In this document: positions 24,514 through 32,829 of the stretch, in pieces
Layout: every line of letters begins with the position of its first letter
How positions within the stretch are numbered: position 1 is the first letter of the stretch
Source of the DNA: Anaerolineales bacterium
Lineage (GTDB): Bacteria; Chloroflexota; Anaerolineae; Anaerolineales; Villigracilaceae
Direction: 5' to 3'
Assembly (NCBI GenBank): GCA_023382575.1
Contig: JAHDWC010000014.1
Location: forward strand, 1-38,243
Length of the DNA: 38,243 nucleotides
Position numbers and translations under genes: made by a program
The notes under the pieces: generated by a model
Told to the model about the DNA's origin: nothing
What the model saw: only the letters and a program-made list of their open reading frames with translations
Database searches by the model: none

Positions 24514-25122
24514 ATGAACGGACACGAGACCGAAGTCAAATTTTTCGTGCGCGATCTAAAGCGAGTGGAGTTGCGCCTTCGCGAGTTGAAGGCGCAATTG
24601 ATTCAGCCGCGTGTTCATGAGATCAATCTGCGCTATGACAATCCCAATGGCGACCTGCGCAAGGATCTGAAAGTCCTCCGCCTGAGAAAAGATACCGAAG
24701 CCAAGTTCACGTTCAAAGGTCCCAGCCAGCAGCGCGAAGGCGGCGTGTTAAGCCGCCGCGAGGTGGAGTTCACCGTCAGCGATTTTGAAGGCGCCAAACA
24801 GTTTCTTGAATTGCTCGGCTATGTCCCCGTGGTGTTCTACGAAAAATTCCGCGCCACGTATGAATTCAAACATGTCCACATCATGTTGGACGAACTCCCA
24901 TATGGAACCTTCGTGGAGATCGAAGGTGAAGATGTCAACACCTTGCGCCAAGTCGCGGACTTGCTTGGGTTGAATTGGAACGTCATTGTCAAGGCTGGGT
25001 ATCACGCCCTCTTCGAGCGTGTTGTTGGCAAATACAAGCTGAAATCTGGCAATCTGAGTTTCAAGGCGTTGGAAAACGTCCACATCGCGCCGGAAGATTT
25101 GAGCATCGTCCCCGCAGATTAA
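24514..25122 (+). CDS. CYTH-domain protein (class IV adenylate cyclase/thiamine triphosphatase-like)
   Basis: A 202-residue CYTH protein, a fold whose members cleave or cyclise triphosphates with a divalent metal. The N-terminal signature ExExK is E5-T-E7-V-K9. Conserved basic and acidic pairs follow along the tunnel: LRLRKD, AKFTFKGP, RREVEF, YEKFRATYEF and VEIEGE. The substrate may be ATP, thiamine triphosphate or tripolyphosphate; the sequence does not decide. The ATG at 24514, 1 bp after the BCCP stop, is chosen because it places the ExExK motif at the N-terminus. It appears cotranscribed with the carboxylase genes. Confidence 0.88.
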   Translation: MNGHETEVKFFVRDLKRVELRLRELKAQLIQPRVHEINLRYDNPNGDLRKDLKVLRLRKDTEAKFTFKGPSQQREGGVLSRREVEFTVSDFEGAKQFLELLGYVPVVFYEKFRATYEFKHVHIMLDELPYGTFVEIEGEDVNTLRQVADLLGLNWNVIVKAGYHALFERVVGKYKLKSGNLSFKALENVHIAPEDLSIVPAD

Positions 25123-25125
25123 GAA

Positions 25126-25177
25126 GTTCCTCCTGCTGTAAAGCATGGTCCGCGGACTATACTGAGACAGGAGGAAC
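25126..25177 (+). promoter_or_regulatory. Shine-Dalgarno-masking inverted repeat
   Basis: GTTCCTCCTG (25126-25135) and CAGGAGGAAC (25168-25177) are perfect complements. The right arm holds the AGGAGG ribosome site of the gene starting at 25180. The 32-nt interval has its own 10-bp palindrome, GTCCGCGGAC (25148-25157), and a TATACT (25158-25163). If the transcript starts upstream, the site would be paired and translation reduced. If transcription starts at the TATACT, the left arm is not in the RNA. The two possibilities cannot be separated from sequence. Confidence 0.5.
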
Positions 25178-25179
25178 GT

Positions 25180-26247
25180 ATGAAAACCATTCTCATTCTC
25201 GGGGGCTATGGATACACCGGCAAACTTCTTGCCAAGCATCTGCTTGCGGAAACTGACGCAACTATCATCGTTTCTGGGCGGAATATTCAAAAAGCACAAA
25301 CTTTCGTCAAGGAATTAAATACTCCGCGCGCAACAGCCAGACAAGTAGATGCTGCTGACCATCAAAACTTGTCTCAATCGCTTCAAGGCGTGACGTTATG
25401 TTTGGTCGCCGCCCCGACCACTCTCCACACGGATAATGTCGACGTGCAATTTTCATCTGCCAAGCTAAAAGCGCTTCACGCCGCAAAGAACGAGATCAAG
25501 CAAGCCGGGTTATGCTTCGTCACCGAAGCGGGTTTTCATCCAGGGTTGCCCGCAGCGCTCATCCGCTATGCCGCCTGCAAATTGGACACGGTTGAATCGG
25601 CGTTCACGGCTGGCTATCTCAACATGAAAGACATCCCCTATTCCGAAGCCGTGGACGAGCTGATGGAAGCATTCGTCGATTATCAGGCACAGGTGTACAA
25701 AAACGGCGCGTGGACAAAACCATCCGCGTGGGATGCACGCAAATTCAGCTTTGGCAGTGACATTGGCAAACGCACCTGCTATTCCATGTTCTTCGAAGAG
25801 TTGCGCGAAATTCCATCCATGTACCCAACCTTGAAACATACTGGCTTCTACATTGCCGGCGCAAACTGGCTTTCAGATCTGATCGTCACCCCGCTGGTTT
25901 TCGTCGGTTTGAAACTCGCACCCAAACGAGGAATCCGTCCGCTTGGCAAGCTGATGTGGTGGGCAATGGGCAAAGCGCAGCCGCCCTATCTCGTTGTGCT
26001 CAAAGTGGAAGCCGAAGGTCAAAAAGATGGAAAGCCAGCGCAGATCGACGTGCGCATCGCGCACCCCGATGGCTACGAACTTACAGCTATCCCCGTCGTG
26101 GCATATCTGCGTCAATATCTCGATGGCTCGGCGCGGCAAAGCGGTGTACACATGATGGGTCACATTGCCGAGCCTGTCCGCTTATTCAAAGATATGCAAA
26201 GGATGGGCGTGGAGGTTACTGAATCTCCCGATCATTCTTCCATGTGA
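25180..26247 (+). CDS. saccharopine dehydrogenase-like NAD(P)-binding protein
   Basis: A 355-residue protein with an N-terminal Rossmann motif MKTILILGGYGYTGKLLAKHLL (GxGYTG) and the SGRNIQKAQTF segment after beta-2. The middle has CLVAAPTTLHTDNVD and CFVTEAGFHPGLPAALIRYAA, as in saccharopine-dehydrogenase-like reductases. The C-terminal part (about residues 230-280) contains GVHMMGHIAEPV-like and basic segments whose role I cannot state. A real saccharopine pathway is not evident, so the substrate is unknown. A strong AGGAGG precedes the ATG and lies in the inverted repeat. The last 32 bp overlap the 3' end of murI on the other strand. Confidence 0.8.
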   Translation: MKTILILGGYGYTGKLLAKHLLAETDATIIVSGRNIQKAQTFVKELNTPRATARQVDAADHQNLSQSLQGVTLCLVAAPTTLHTDNVDVQFSSAKLKALHAAKNEIKQAGLCFVTEAGFHPGLPAALIRYAACKLDTVESAFTAGYLNMKDIPYSEAVDELMEAFVDYQAQVYKNGAWTKPSAWDARKFSFGSDIGKRTCYSMFFEELREIPSMYPTLKHTGFYIAGANWLSDLIVTPLVFVGLKLAPKRGIRPLGKLMWWAMGKAQPPYLVVLKVEAEGQKDGKPAQIDVRIAHPDGYELTAIPVVAYLRQYLDGSARQSGVHMMGHIAEPVRLFKDMQRMGVEVTESPDHSSM

Positions 26248-27037
26248 TCGCTTCGACCTCGCCGTCAATTTCCAACAGCACACGTAAGATCGATTTAGCA
26301 GAGTCCGCTTCACCCGATGTGATGAAGCGGATTTTTCCATCCTGCCCATTTTGATTTGCCATGCCTCCCGCCTCCACCAGACGTTTGACTTGTCTTGCCA
26401 CGGCGGGAGCGGGATCGATCACTCGAACCTTTTCTCCCGCAATCCGCTCGATGAGCGGAATCACAAACGGATAATGTGTGCAACCTAAAACAACTGTATC
26501 GATATTTTTTTCAAGCATGGGATGAAGCGCATCTTCCAAAATACGGCGCGTTTCATCGCCATTCAAATTCCCCATCTCGATCTGTTGCACGAGTCCGCTG
26601 CATGTGTTTTGAAAGAGTTCCACACCATTTGCAAAGCGTTCCACGACCGAAGCATACAAAGCGCCTTGAAACGTGGCTGGAGTTGCCAGTACCCCCACCT
26701 TGCCCGTCTGGGTTTTTTCTGCTGCTGGCTTCACTGCCGGCTCCATGCCTACAAATTGCACATCGAGGAAGGTCTCTCGCAAATGCTTCAACGCGGCCGC
26801 CGAAGCGGTGTTACACGCCACGACAATGATCTTGGAGTGCTGTTTCAGCAAAAACCGTGTGATGCCTTCTGAAAAATCCTGTATCTGCCTCATTGGGCGT
26901 GGACCATATGGAACATGTCCCTGGTCGCCAAAGTAGATGATGTTTTCGTTTGGCATCAATGAGCGGATCTCACGCAAGACGGAAAGCCCGCCCACGCCAG
27001 AATCAAAGATACCAATCGGGTGATCGTTGTCAGTCAT
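26216..27037 (-). CDS. murI: glutamate racemase
   Basis: A 273-residue racemase that supplies D-glutamate for peptidoglycan. The N-terminus has IGIFDSGVGGLSVLREI (8-24) and the YFGDQGHVPYG loop. The two catalytic cysteines are in VACNTAS (C75) and VLGCTHYP (C186), with the DPAPAVARQV motif after them. Every expected element is present and the length is normal. Downstream it overlaps the 3' end of the convergent gene by 32 bp, and upstream it overlaps the hydrolase stop by 8 bp, so it is the last gene of a minus-strand run. Confidence 0.95.
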   Translation of the reverse strand: MTDNDHPIGIFDSGVGGLSVLREIRSLMPNENIIYFGDQGHVPYGPRPMRQIQDFSEGITRFLLKQHSKIIVVACNTASAAALKHLRETFLDVQFVGMEPAVKPAAEKTQTGKVGVLATPATFQGALYASVVERFANGVELFQNTCSGLVQQIEMGNLNGDETRRILEDALHPMLEKNIDTVVLGCTHYPFVIPLIERIAGEKVRVIDPAPAVARQVKRLVEAGGMANQNGQDGKIRFITSGEADSAKSILRVLLEIDGEVEAITWKNDREIQ

Positions 27038-27986
27038 TGTTTACAAATTTGAGCGCACGCACAAGGGCAGCATCGTAATCAGGGTGATAGTCATGTGTGG
27101 CGCCGGGAACAATTTCCAATTCACAGGGTATGCCAACGGATTTCATCTTCTCCACAAAGGACTTAATAGCATCCTGTTCAATATCCACATCTTTATCGCC
27201 CATAATGAAGCAGGCTCGCAAACCGCGCTCCTTGGCAGAAATCAGTGCCTTTTCCAATTCTTCTGGCGCATCGTCGAATGGCAGGGCGGGGACGTTAGCG
27301 ATCAGTCCGCGTATGGGCAATTCACCCGCCAATGCCATCTGGATGGCAACCAGTCCACCCATTGAATGTCCTGCTAAAATGACACCAGCCGGGTTAAATT
27401 TCAATTCACTTTCCAACGCGGCATAACATAACTTGACCTGTTCAAAGGACGCCGCAAGATCATCCCAGATGAAAGCGCCTTTGAACATCGCCTGCGCCGA
27501 TTGAGGGACAGTCAACACAAAGCCTTCATTCACCGCGGCGCGCCAAAACGGTAATGTGCCTACAGCCGTATTTTGATTCCCATGCAGGGCGATCAATACA
27601 GGCGATTCGCTGGAAACTTTTTCGGGCAGCAATTTCAAAGTACCCGCTTCATTATCTGAGGAATCTTGCGCTTGCAATCTCAACGATTCAGCGACCAGCT
27701 TCTCAAAATCCGCATCGCCTTGCAAGGCTTTGAAAGAAGGCGTGAGGCGCCACATCATCTCGCCATACCAAAGCCCATCTTGATGGAATCTGTCCGCCAC
27801 CTCATACACCCGGACTCGGTCATCCAAACGCGCGGCGGCACACATCTTCCAGTAATCCACCAACGGACGATCCGATGAAAAGTTCACGCCTTCACGTTCA
27901 ACCAATTCCAGCGCTTGTTGAAATTCTCCCTTTTGGAAATGTTCGATCATTTTCTGATTCAATTCTGCATACGTCGAAAATGTCAT
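27030..27986 (-). CDS. alpha/beta-hydrolase with N-terminal helical region
   Basis: A 318-residue protein. Residues 1-100 are helical and look like a TPR-like repeat region (QKMIEHFQKGEFQQALELVERE). From about residue 125 there is an alpha/beta-hydrolase core: LIALHGNQNT (oxyanion strand), then GHSMGG (nucleophile Ser), the acid in FIMGDKDVDI and the His in PGATHDYHPDY. The substrate is unknown; the esterase/phospholipase-like class is plausible. The ATG at 27986 follows the DUF4442 gene by 16 bp. The frame is open to 28079, but that part overlaps the upstream gene. The stop overlaps the murI start by 8 bp. Confidence 0.82.
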   Translation of the reverse strand: MTFSTYAELNQKMIEHFQKGEFQQALELVEREGVNFSSDRPLVDYWKMCAAARLDDRVRVYEVADRFHQDGLWYGEMMWRLTPSFKALQGDADFEKLVAESLRLQAQDSSDNEAGTLKLLPEKVSSESPVLIALHGNQNTAVGTLPFWRAAVNEGFVLTVPQSAQAMFKGAFIWDDLAASFEQVKLCYAALESELKFNPAGVILAGHSMGGLVAIQMALAGELPIRGLIANVPALPFDDAPEELEKALISAKERGLRACFIMGDKDVDIEQDAIKSFVEKMKSVGIPCELEIVPGATHDYHPDYDAALVRALKFVNND

Positions 27987-28002
27987 TGGATCTCTCTTTT
28001 GT

Positions 28003-28452
28003 CTACGAGCCATTCTTGCGACGAACATAAAGCAGTTTCTCAACCCGAGCAATGACTTGTCCCTCTGTATCCACCACATCTACAACAAAGGTCGGCTCAA
28101 TCTTGGTCTGAGCATCTGCATCCTTGCGGATCTCCTCCACCCGTTCTGGTGAAATATGAAATCGCGCCCTGACGGTTCCCTTGCCCGGTTTCTTGAATTG
28201 GATGCTGGCGGCTTTGTCCCACACGATATAATCTGCACCAAGTTGACGCATCAAGATCAACATGAACCACGGGTCGCACATGGCATATAACGAGCCACCA
28301 AAATGTACACCGACTATATTGCGGTTGGAGGCAGTCAACTTCATTTCAACTTCAATAGTCCGCTCATCAAGCGTGCGGGAACGGATCCCGGCTCCGAGCA
28401 GTGGCGGGTAGAGATTGATAAATCTCTCCATTAATCTTTGGCGAAAATTCAT
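28003..28452 (-). CDS. DUF4442 hotdog-fold (thioesterase-like) protein
   Basis: A 149-residue protein resembling DUF4442, a hotdog-fold family related to thioesterases. The N-terminal helix (FRQRLMERFINLYPPLLGAGIR) is followed by LTASNRNIVGVHFGGSLYAMCDPWFMLILM, the hotdog core with the DPW that family members keep. AASIQFKKPGKGTVRARF and TFVVDVVDTEGQVIARVEKLLYVRRK complete the sheet. Acyl-CoA or acyl-ACP hydrolysis is an inference from the fold. It sits 6 bp downstream of the amidotransferase gene and 16 bp upstream of the hydrolase gene. Confidence 0.8.
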   Translation of the reverse strand: MNFRQRLMERFINLYPPLLGAGIRSRTLDERTIEVEMKLTASNRNIVGVHFGGSLYAMCDPWFMLILMRQLGADYIVWDKAASIQFKKPGKGTVRARFHISPERVEEIRKDADAQTKIEPTFVVDVVDTEGQVIARVEKLLYVRRKNGS

Positions 28453-28458
28453 CTTCGC

Positions 28459-29172
28459 CTAGCTATTTCTTGACGCATCCACAAAGGATTTGAAGAGTCT
28501 CTGCGTCACAGGCTGGTCGGTCAGCCATTCAGGATGCCATTGCACGCCTATGGCATAAGGATGATCGGGAAGTTCCACAGCTTCGATCACACCGTCTGGA
28601 GCATGACCAACCACCCGTAGGTTTGATGCGACATCCTTCAAGCCTTGATGATGCAAGCTGTTCACATGCAATAATGTCTCACCAAAAATTTCAGCTATTT
28701 TTGAGGTTTCATCCACATTGACCGTGTGAATGAGGGTTGTGAATTCGTCGTTATCATGACGAAGGGAATTTTGAATTTGATCGGGAATGTGGGTATACAG
28801 TGTTCCACCTAGTGCCACATTCATCACCTGCACGCCGCGACAGATCGCTAAAAACGGCTTGCCATCGTTCACGGAGCGTTTGAGCAGGGATATTTCTGCG
28901 ACGTCGCGAAAATCATCCACTTCATGAATACTGGGATGGTCTTCACCTGAAAAATATTTAAGCGAAATATCGCCTCCGCCGGAAAATAAAATTCCCTGCA
29001 AATGCGAATATAACTCGTTGAGATCATCTTCCGGCAAAATGGCAGGGATCAAAACCGGAATGCCACCACCCATTGTCACCGCTCGAATGTACGTATGTTG
29101 AACAGCGGCTATAGGTCGCCCGTGAGCGTTCTTATTGTTGTAAGTGGTGATCCCGATTAATGGTTTGGTCAC
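28459..29172 (-). CDS. class I glutamine amidotransferase, gamma-glutamyl-GABA hydrolase (PuuD)-like
   Basis: A 237-residue class I amidotransferase-fold hydrolase. The catalytic triad is Cys111 in FLAICRGVQVMNVALGG, with H213 and E215 in GVQWHPEW. The N-terminus KPLIGITTYNNKN and the GGGDISLKYF turn fit the PuuD/gamma-glutamyl-gamma-aminobutyrate hydrolase subfamily (peptidase C26). The start is taken as GTG at 29172 because GGAGG lies 5 bp upstream of it; the ATG at 29220 in the same frame has no ribosome site. The rplS terminator lies upstream, so this gene begins its own transcript, continuing into the DUF4442, hydrolase and murI genes. Confidence 0.85.
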   Translation of the reverse strand: MTKPLIGITTYNNKNAHGRPIAAVQHTYIRAVTMGGGIPVLIPAILPEDDLNELYSHLQGILFSGGGDISLKYFSGEDHPSIHEVDDFRDVAEISLLKRSVNDGKPFLAICRGVQVMNVALGGTLYTHIPDQIQNSLRHDNDEFTTLIHTVNVDETSKIAEIFGETLLHVNSLHHQGLKDVASNLRVVGHAPDGVIEAVELPDHPYAIGVQWHPEWLTDQPVTQRLFKSFVDASRNS

Positions 29173-29257
29173 AAAAGCCTCCGCGAGGATTTGATGAGTT
29201 TCAGCCTCCAAGCATACCACAAGCAGCGAGACAGGGTTTCTGCTTTAAACAAAAAAA

Positions 29258-29287
29258 GACCCTGATAATTTTAAAATTATCAGGGTC
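29258..29287 (-). terminator. rho-independent terminator of rplS
   Basis: A perfect 30-bp palindrome (arms GACCCTGATAATTTT and its complement), followed on the minus strand by a run of seven Ts (29251-29257). It lies 13 bp after the rplS stop. Confidence 0.92.
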
Positions 29288-29299
29288 GGACGGAAAAAA

Positions 29300-29647
29300 T
29301 TAGGAGAACTTTTCCTTGATGCGGGCGCTCTTGCCGGTGCGTTCGCGCATGTAATACAACTGTGCGCGGCGGACTTTACCGTGGCGTTCGACCACGATCT
29401 TGTCCACACGGGGCGAGCGAAGCAGGAAGGTGCGTTCCACGCCGATGCCGTTGGACGCCATGCGGCGGACGGTCACTGCGGCGTTGTTACCGCTATTGCG
29501 CAGACGGATCACCAGGCCTTTGAACTCCTGGATGCGCTCACGGTCGCCTTCCTTGATCTTGACGTGAACACTGACGGTATCACCAGGGTTCAACTGGGGG
29601 ATTTTTTCATTGTCTTTTGCTTCAACAGCTTTAATCAGGTCTGCCAT
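29300..29647 (-). CDS. rplS: 50S ribosomal protein L19
   Basis: A 115-residue protein matching L19, which sits at the interface between the ribosomal subunits. Landmarks are [46 protein letters not shown] and [35 protein letters not shown], close to the family's standard text. The usual genomic partners (rpsP, rimM, trmD) are not adjacent; it has its own promoter (29698-29726) and terminator (29258-29287), so it is a single-gene transcript here. Confidence 0.98.
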   Translation of the reverse strand: MADLIKAVEAKDNEKIPQLNPGDTVSVHVKIKEGDRERIQEFKGLVIRLRNSGNNAAVTVRRMASNGIGVERTFLLRSPRVDKIVVERHGKVRRAQLYYMRERTGKSARIKEKFS

Positions 29648-29697
29648 TTCCGTTCTTCCTTACTTTGTGATTAGAGTTCCTATATACGCGAGGGCGG

Positions 29698-29726
29698 ATT
29701 ATAGCACGGATATTCTCAATTCACAA
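29698..29726 (-). promoter_or_regulatory. promoter of rplS
   Basis: On the minus strand TTGTGA (29721-29726) and a perfect TATAAT (29698-29703) are separated by 17 bp. The leader to the ATG is about 45 nt. This is the best -35/-10 pair in the window. The -35 lies just beyond the fabF stop codon. Confidence 0.8.
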
Positions 29727-29732
29727 GCCTTT

Positions 29733-30971
29733 TCAGGCATATTTTCGGACAGCCAGCACCGCATTGTGACCGCCAAATCCAAATGCGTTGCTCAAAGCCA
29801 GTGAAATCTGCGCCTCACGCGCCTCATTCGGGATGTAGTCAAGGTCACATTCCGGGTCGGGAGTTTCATAATGGATGGTCGGCGGCAGGACGCCTTCACG
29901 GATTGCCTGCACACAGAAGATAATTTCCAGCGCACCCGTCGCACCCATCATGTGACCAGTCATGGACTTGGTGGATGAGGTTGGGATTCGATATGCCCGC
30001 TCACCAAACGCCGCCTTGACAGCGCGCGTCTCTGCCTGATCGTTGAGCGGAGTTGCCGTTCCATGCGCATTGATATAGCCGACTTCGTCATCATTGGCCT
30101 TCGCCGAAGTCAATGCCATGCGGATCGCCGCCGCACCGCCTTCACCTTTCTCATGTGGCGCCGTGACGTGAAACGCATCCGCTGTTGCGCCATAGCCTGC
30201 CAACTCAGCCAGAATATTTGCGCCACGTGCCTTCGCATCCGATTCGCGTTCCAAAACCAGGACAGCGCCACCCTCACCCATCACCAGTCCATCACGATTC
30301 TTATCGAATGGCTGCGGCGTCATCGAATAATCATTATTTCGGCGAGACATCGCCCCGACACGGTCAAATGCCGCCACACCAGTAGACGTGATGGTCGTCT
30401 CTGCTGCACCAGCCAGCGCCGCATCGATCATCCCGGTGCGAAGCATCATCAATGCTGTACCAATTCCATCCGCGCCTGAGGCGCACGCTGACGCCACCGA
30501 GAAACATGGCCCCTTGATCCCAAACTCAATGGCGGTCATCCCCGCTCCGCCATTTGCCATCAACATGGGAATTAAAAACGGGCTCACTTTACGCGGACCT
30601 TCCTTGTAATTCGTCAGCGTGGCTTCCTGCAACGAATGCAGTCCACCAATTGCAGACGAAATAATGACACCGATGCGACCTGCATTTGCCTCAGTGATCT
30701 CCAAACCCGAGCTCGCCAAGGCTTCTCTCGCCGACGCAATCGCAAATTGTTCAAACCGGTCACGTCGGCGGGCTTCCTTCGCATCCATGTATTGCTCAGG
30801 TTGAAAGCCCTTGACTTCAGCCGCAATGTGAACTTGCAACGATGACGAATCAAACAACGTGATCGCACCCACCCCCGACTTCCCCGCAACAACATTCTCC
30901 CAACTCTCTTTCACGTTCAAACCCAGCGGGTTGACAGTCCCCATACCCGTAATCACAATACGATCCTGCAT
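29733..30971 (-). CDS. fabF: beta-ketoacyl-ACP synthase II
   Basis: A 412-residue thiolase-fold condensing enzyme that elongates acyl-ACP with malonyl-ACP. The catalytic triad is C163 in ASACASGADG, H303 in NAHGTATPLNDQAET and H340 in KSMTGHMMGATG, with K335; these positions coincide with E. coli FabF. ITGMGTVNPLGLNV begins the protein and NAFGFGGHNAVL ends it, as expected. A GGAGG precedes the ATG. No acpP, fabG or fabD gene is adjacent, so it is separated from the rest of the fatty-acid synthesis genes. Confidence 0.96.
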   Translation of the reverse strand: MQDRIVITGMGTVNPLGLNVKESWENVVAGKSGVGAITLFDSSSLQVHIAAEVKGFQPEQYMDAKEARRRDRFEQFAIASAREALASSGLEITEANAGRIGVIISSAIGGLHSLQEATLTNYKEGPRKVSPFLIPMLMANGGAGMTAIEFGIKGPCFSVASACASGADGIGTALMMLRTGMIDAALAGAAETTITSTGVAAFDRVGAMSRRNNDYSMTPQPFDKNRDGLVMGEGGAVLVLERESDAKARGANILAELAGYGATADAFHVTAPHEKGEGGAAAIRMALTSAKANDDEVGYINAHGTATPLNDQAETRAVKAAFGERAYRIPTSSTKSMTGHMMGATGALEIIFCVQAIREGVLPPTIHYETPDPECDLDYIPNEAREAQISLALSNAFGFGGHNAVLAVRKYA

Positions 30972-31102
30972 GTTTCCTCCGGCGATGGAAATAAATAAGA
31001 TATGACGGAATTAAAAACCCCAAATTTCCAATAGCGTGACGCTCGCCTCACCCCTACCCGAGGCTTGTTCCTCTGTGTGGAATTTTGCGCCCGGAAAGCG
31101 AA

Positions 31103-31651
31103 TCAGCGTGACTTCGCCCGCCATTCACGCTGTAACAAACCATAGTGATACTCGCTGGTATATTCTTTGCCAATCAGCAAACTCTCTACGAAATGCGCCT
31201 CACGCCGAAAACCAAGTTTCTCCAGCGTCTTCCACGAGCCGACATTTTCCGTGTCGCAATCCGCAGTGACACGGTGCATATCAATATCCTCGAACAGATA
31301 ATCCAACAGCGTAGACAAGGCTTCAGTGGCAAATCCCTTTTTCCAATAGGCAGATGCGATGGTAAATCCAATGACTGCCTGACGGACATCATCATCCTTG
31401 ATGCAAAATGCCATATCCCCAATGAGTGCGCCGGTCTCCTTGAGTTCCAAAGCCAATTGCAGCCATTCACCCTGCTTCGGCGCGTGGACGTCTTTCATCT
31501 CTGCAATAAGCGCCGCGCCCATCTCACGCGGATATGGAACTGACCAGCTTTGGTATTTCGCCACAGCAGAGTCGTTGCGATAGGCTAAAAACGCCTCCAA
31601 ATCGGAGGCGGTGAAGTTTCGAACAAGTAGGCGTGGCGTATGCAAATACAT
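31103..31651 (-). CDS. RimJ/RimL-type GNAT N-acetyltransferase
   Basis: A 182-residue GNAT protein of the RimJ/RimL group: TPRLLVRNFTASDLEAFLAYR at the N-terminus, then IGFTIASAYWKKGFATEAL (motif A, in which the usual Q/R-G-x-G is KKGFA), HRVTADCDTENVGSWKTLEKLGFRRE, and a C-terminal YHYGLLQREW. Such enzymes acetylate N-termini of proteins or small amines; the target is unknown. Its start is 2 bp from the moaE stop, so it looks like the tail of the moa transcript. A 131-bp gap follows before fabF. Confidence 0.86.
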   Translation of the reverse strand: MYLHTPRLLVRNFTASDLEAFLAYRNDSAVAKYQSWSVPYPREMGAALIAEMKDVHAPKQGEWLQLALELKETGALIGDMAFCIKDDDVRQAVIGFTIASAYWKKGFATEALSTLLDYLFEDIDMHRVTADCDTENVGSWKTLEKLGFRREAHFVESLLIGKEYTSEYHYGLLQREWRAKSR

Positions 31652-31653
31652 GG

Positions 31654-32115
31654 TTATTCTCCCGGTTTGGGAATGTAATCACCTTCGACCCATTCCTGCC
31701 CATCAGGTCCCACTTCTTTCTTCCAAACAGGGACGATCTCTTTGAGGCGGTCAATGCCATACCGGGCGGCATCAAAAACGCCGGTGTCGCGATGAGCGGC
31801 TGTACAGGCGATCAAAACGGTTGGTGTTCTTGGATACAATTTGCCAATACGTTGGACAATTGCTATGCCTTCCACGACCGGCCACCTTTCGCGAATCTCG
31901 TCAGCGACTTGCTTCATCTTAGCTTCTGCCATGGGGACATAAGACTCATATTCAAGATACTCAGTCTCGTGTGCATCGCCGCGTGAGGTGACTCCGCGCA
32001 CCATGCCGGTGAAGATCGCCGCCGCCCCCGTTGACGAGAGCGTGATCCTAGCAAGCAAGTCATTCAGATCAATCTCGGATTCGGTAATGGAATAGATGGT
32101 TGGAAATTGGGACAT
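31654..32115 (-). CDS. moaE: molybdopterin synthase catalytic subunit
   Basis: A 153-residue MoaE, the large subunit that adds sulfur to cyclic pyranopterin monophosphate. Conserved text includes GAAAIFTGMVRG (30-41), YLEYESYVPMAEAKM, IVQRIGKLYPRTPTVLIACTAAHRD and LKEIVPVWKKE (124-134) with the catalytic lysine region, then EWVEGDY. It works as a heterotetramer with MoaD, whose gene lies 14 bp upstream. moaA, mogA and moeA are not in the window. Confidence 0.95.
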   Translation of the reverse strand: MSQFPTIYSITESEIDLNDLLARITLSSTGAAAIFTGMVRGVTSRGDAHETEYLEYESYVPMAEAKMKQVADEIRERWPVVEGIAIVQRIGKLYPRTPTVLIACTAAHRDTGVFDAARYGIDRLKEIVPVWKKEVGPDGQEWVEGDYIPKPGE

Positions 32116-32129
32116 GAAATTATCCTGAC

Positions 32130-32378
32130 CTATCCGCCAGAAACAGGCGGGAAAAGCGCAATCTCGGCATTCGGCGGGACGACGGCTTCGTCAAACGCAT
32201 ATTCGCGGTTGATGGTCACCAGCACAGATGTCATCGATTCTTTCAGATTAGGATAATCTTCGCCCAACTTCTTCTTCAATTGGAGGATGGTCATGTCGGC
32301 AGGAATATCCAGCTCCATGGATTTTGCTCCGGCGCGATCACGAATAGTGGCGAAAAATAAAAGTTTGATGTGATTCAT
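32130..32378 (-). CDS. moaD: molybdopterin synthase sulfur-carrier subunit
   Basis: An 82-residue ubiquitin-like protein ending in PPVSGG, the Gly-Gly C-terminus that is adenylated and thiocarboxylated to deliver sulfur to MoaE. The beta-grasp pattern (IKLLFFATIRDRAG, LPAD-type strand, then REYAFDEAVVPPNAEIALFPPVSGG) is complete. It sits between the cupin gene and moaE on one strand. The adenylating enzyme (MoeB) is not visible here. Confidence 0.93.
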   Translation of the reverse strand: MNHIKLLFFATIRDRAGAKSMELDIPADMTILQLKKKLGEDYPNLKESMTSVLVTINREYAFDEAVVPPNAEIALFPPVSGG

Positions 32379-32392
32379 TTATATCCTTTTAG

Positions 32393-32437
32393 TCACGGGT
32401 CAAACACGCATCAGATCTTTGACCTGTGATTTTTTTA
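32393..32437 (+). terminator. plus-oriented hairpin with T-tract between the cupin and moaD genes
   Basis: TCACGGGTCAAA (32393-32404) pairs with TTTGACCTGTGA (32418-32429) over 12 bp with one G-U wobble on the plus strand, followed by eight Ts. It looks like a plus-strand terminator, but no plus-strand gene lies upstream of it. On the minus strand the stem has one mismatch and no T-run. Confidence 0.4.
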
Positions 32438-32800
32438 GATCCAAACATCATTTGGGGCGGTTAGCGTATCTTTCACGTCTCCGGTATTGACTGTCCCTGC
32501 GGGTTCGATCAACAAAATATGACATTCCTGCTCAGCGACAGGCTTATGCTCCACGCCTTTCGGCACGACAAACATTTCGCCCTCGGTCAACGAGACCTTG
32601 CCATCGCGGAAAAGAATGTCGAGGTGACCTTTGACGATGATAAAGACTTCATCGGTTTCGGGGTGGTCATGCCAGACAAATTCCCCTTGGACTTTGGCAA
32701 GTTTGAGGTGATAGTCATTCAACTGGGCGATGATCTTGGGTGACCAATGTTCTGAAAATTTGGAGAGCTTTTCTTGTAAGTTGATGGAAGAGTAATTCAT
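32435..32800 (-). CDS. cupin-domain protein
   Basis: A 121-residue single-domain cupin. Motif 1 is [16 protein letters not shown] and motif 2 is [14 protein letters not shown], which together supply two His, one Glu and one further His for a metal site. Such cupins may act as metal-dependent enzymes or bind small ligands; the role is unknown. The gene lies between moaC and moaD, so a link with molybdenum-cofactor supply is possible by context, though gene position alone does not show it. A 12-bp hairpin lies just downstream. Confidence 0.85.
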   Translation of the reverse strand: MNYSSINLQEKLSKFSEHWSPKIIAQLNDYHLKLAKVQGEFVWHDHPETDEVFIIVKGHLDILFRDGKVSLTEGEMFVVPKGVEHKPVAEQECHILLIEPAGTVNTGDVKDTLTAPNDVWI

Positions 32801-32829
32801 TGTTTACCTATAATAAAAATGCATCACGA

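Noticed and set aside
25158-25163. TATACT as the promoter of the saccharopine-dehydrogenase-like gene
   Set aside because: It has no good -35 and would leave a leader of only about ten nt that cuts into the ribosome site, so it is kept only as an alternative.
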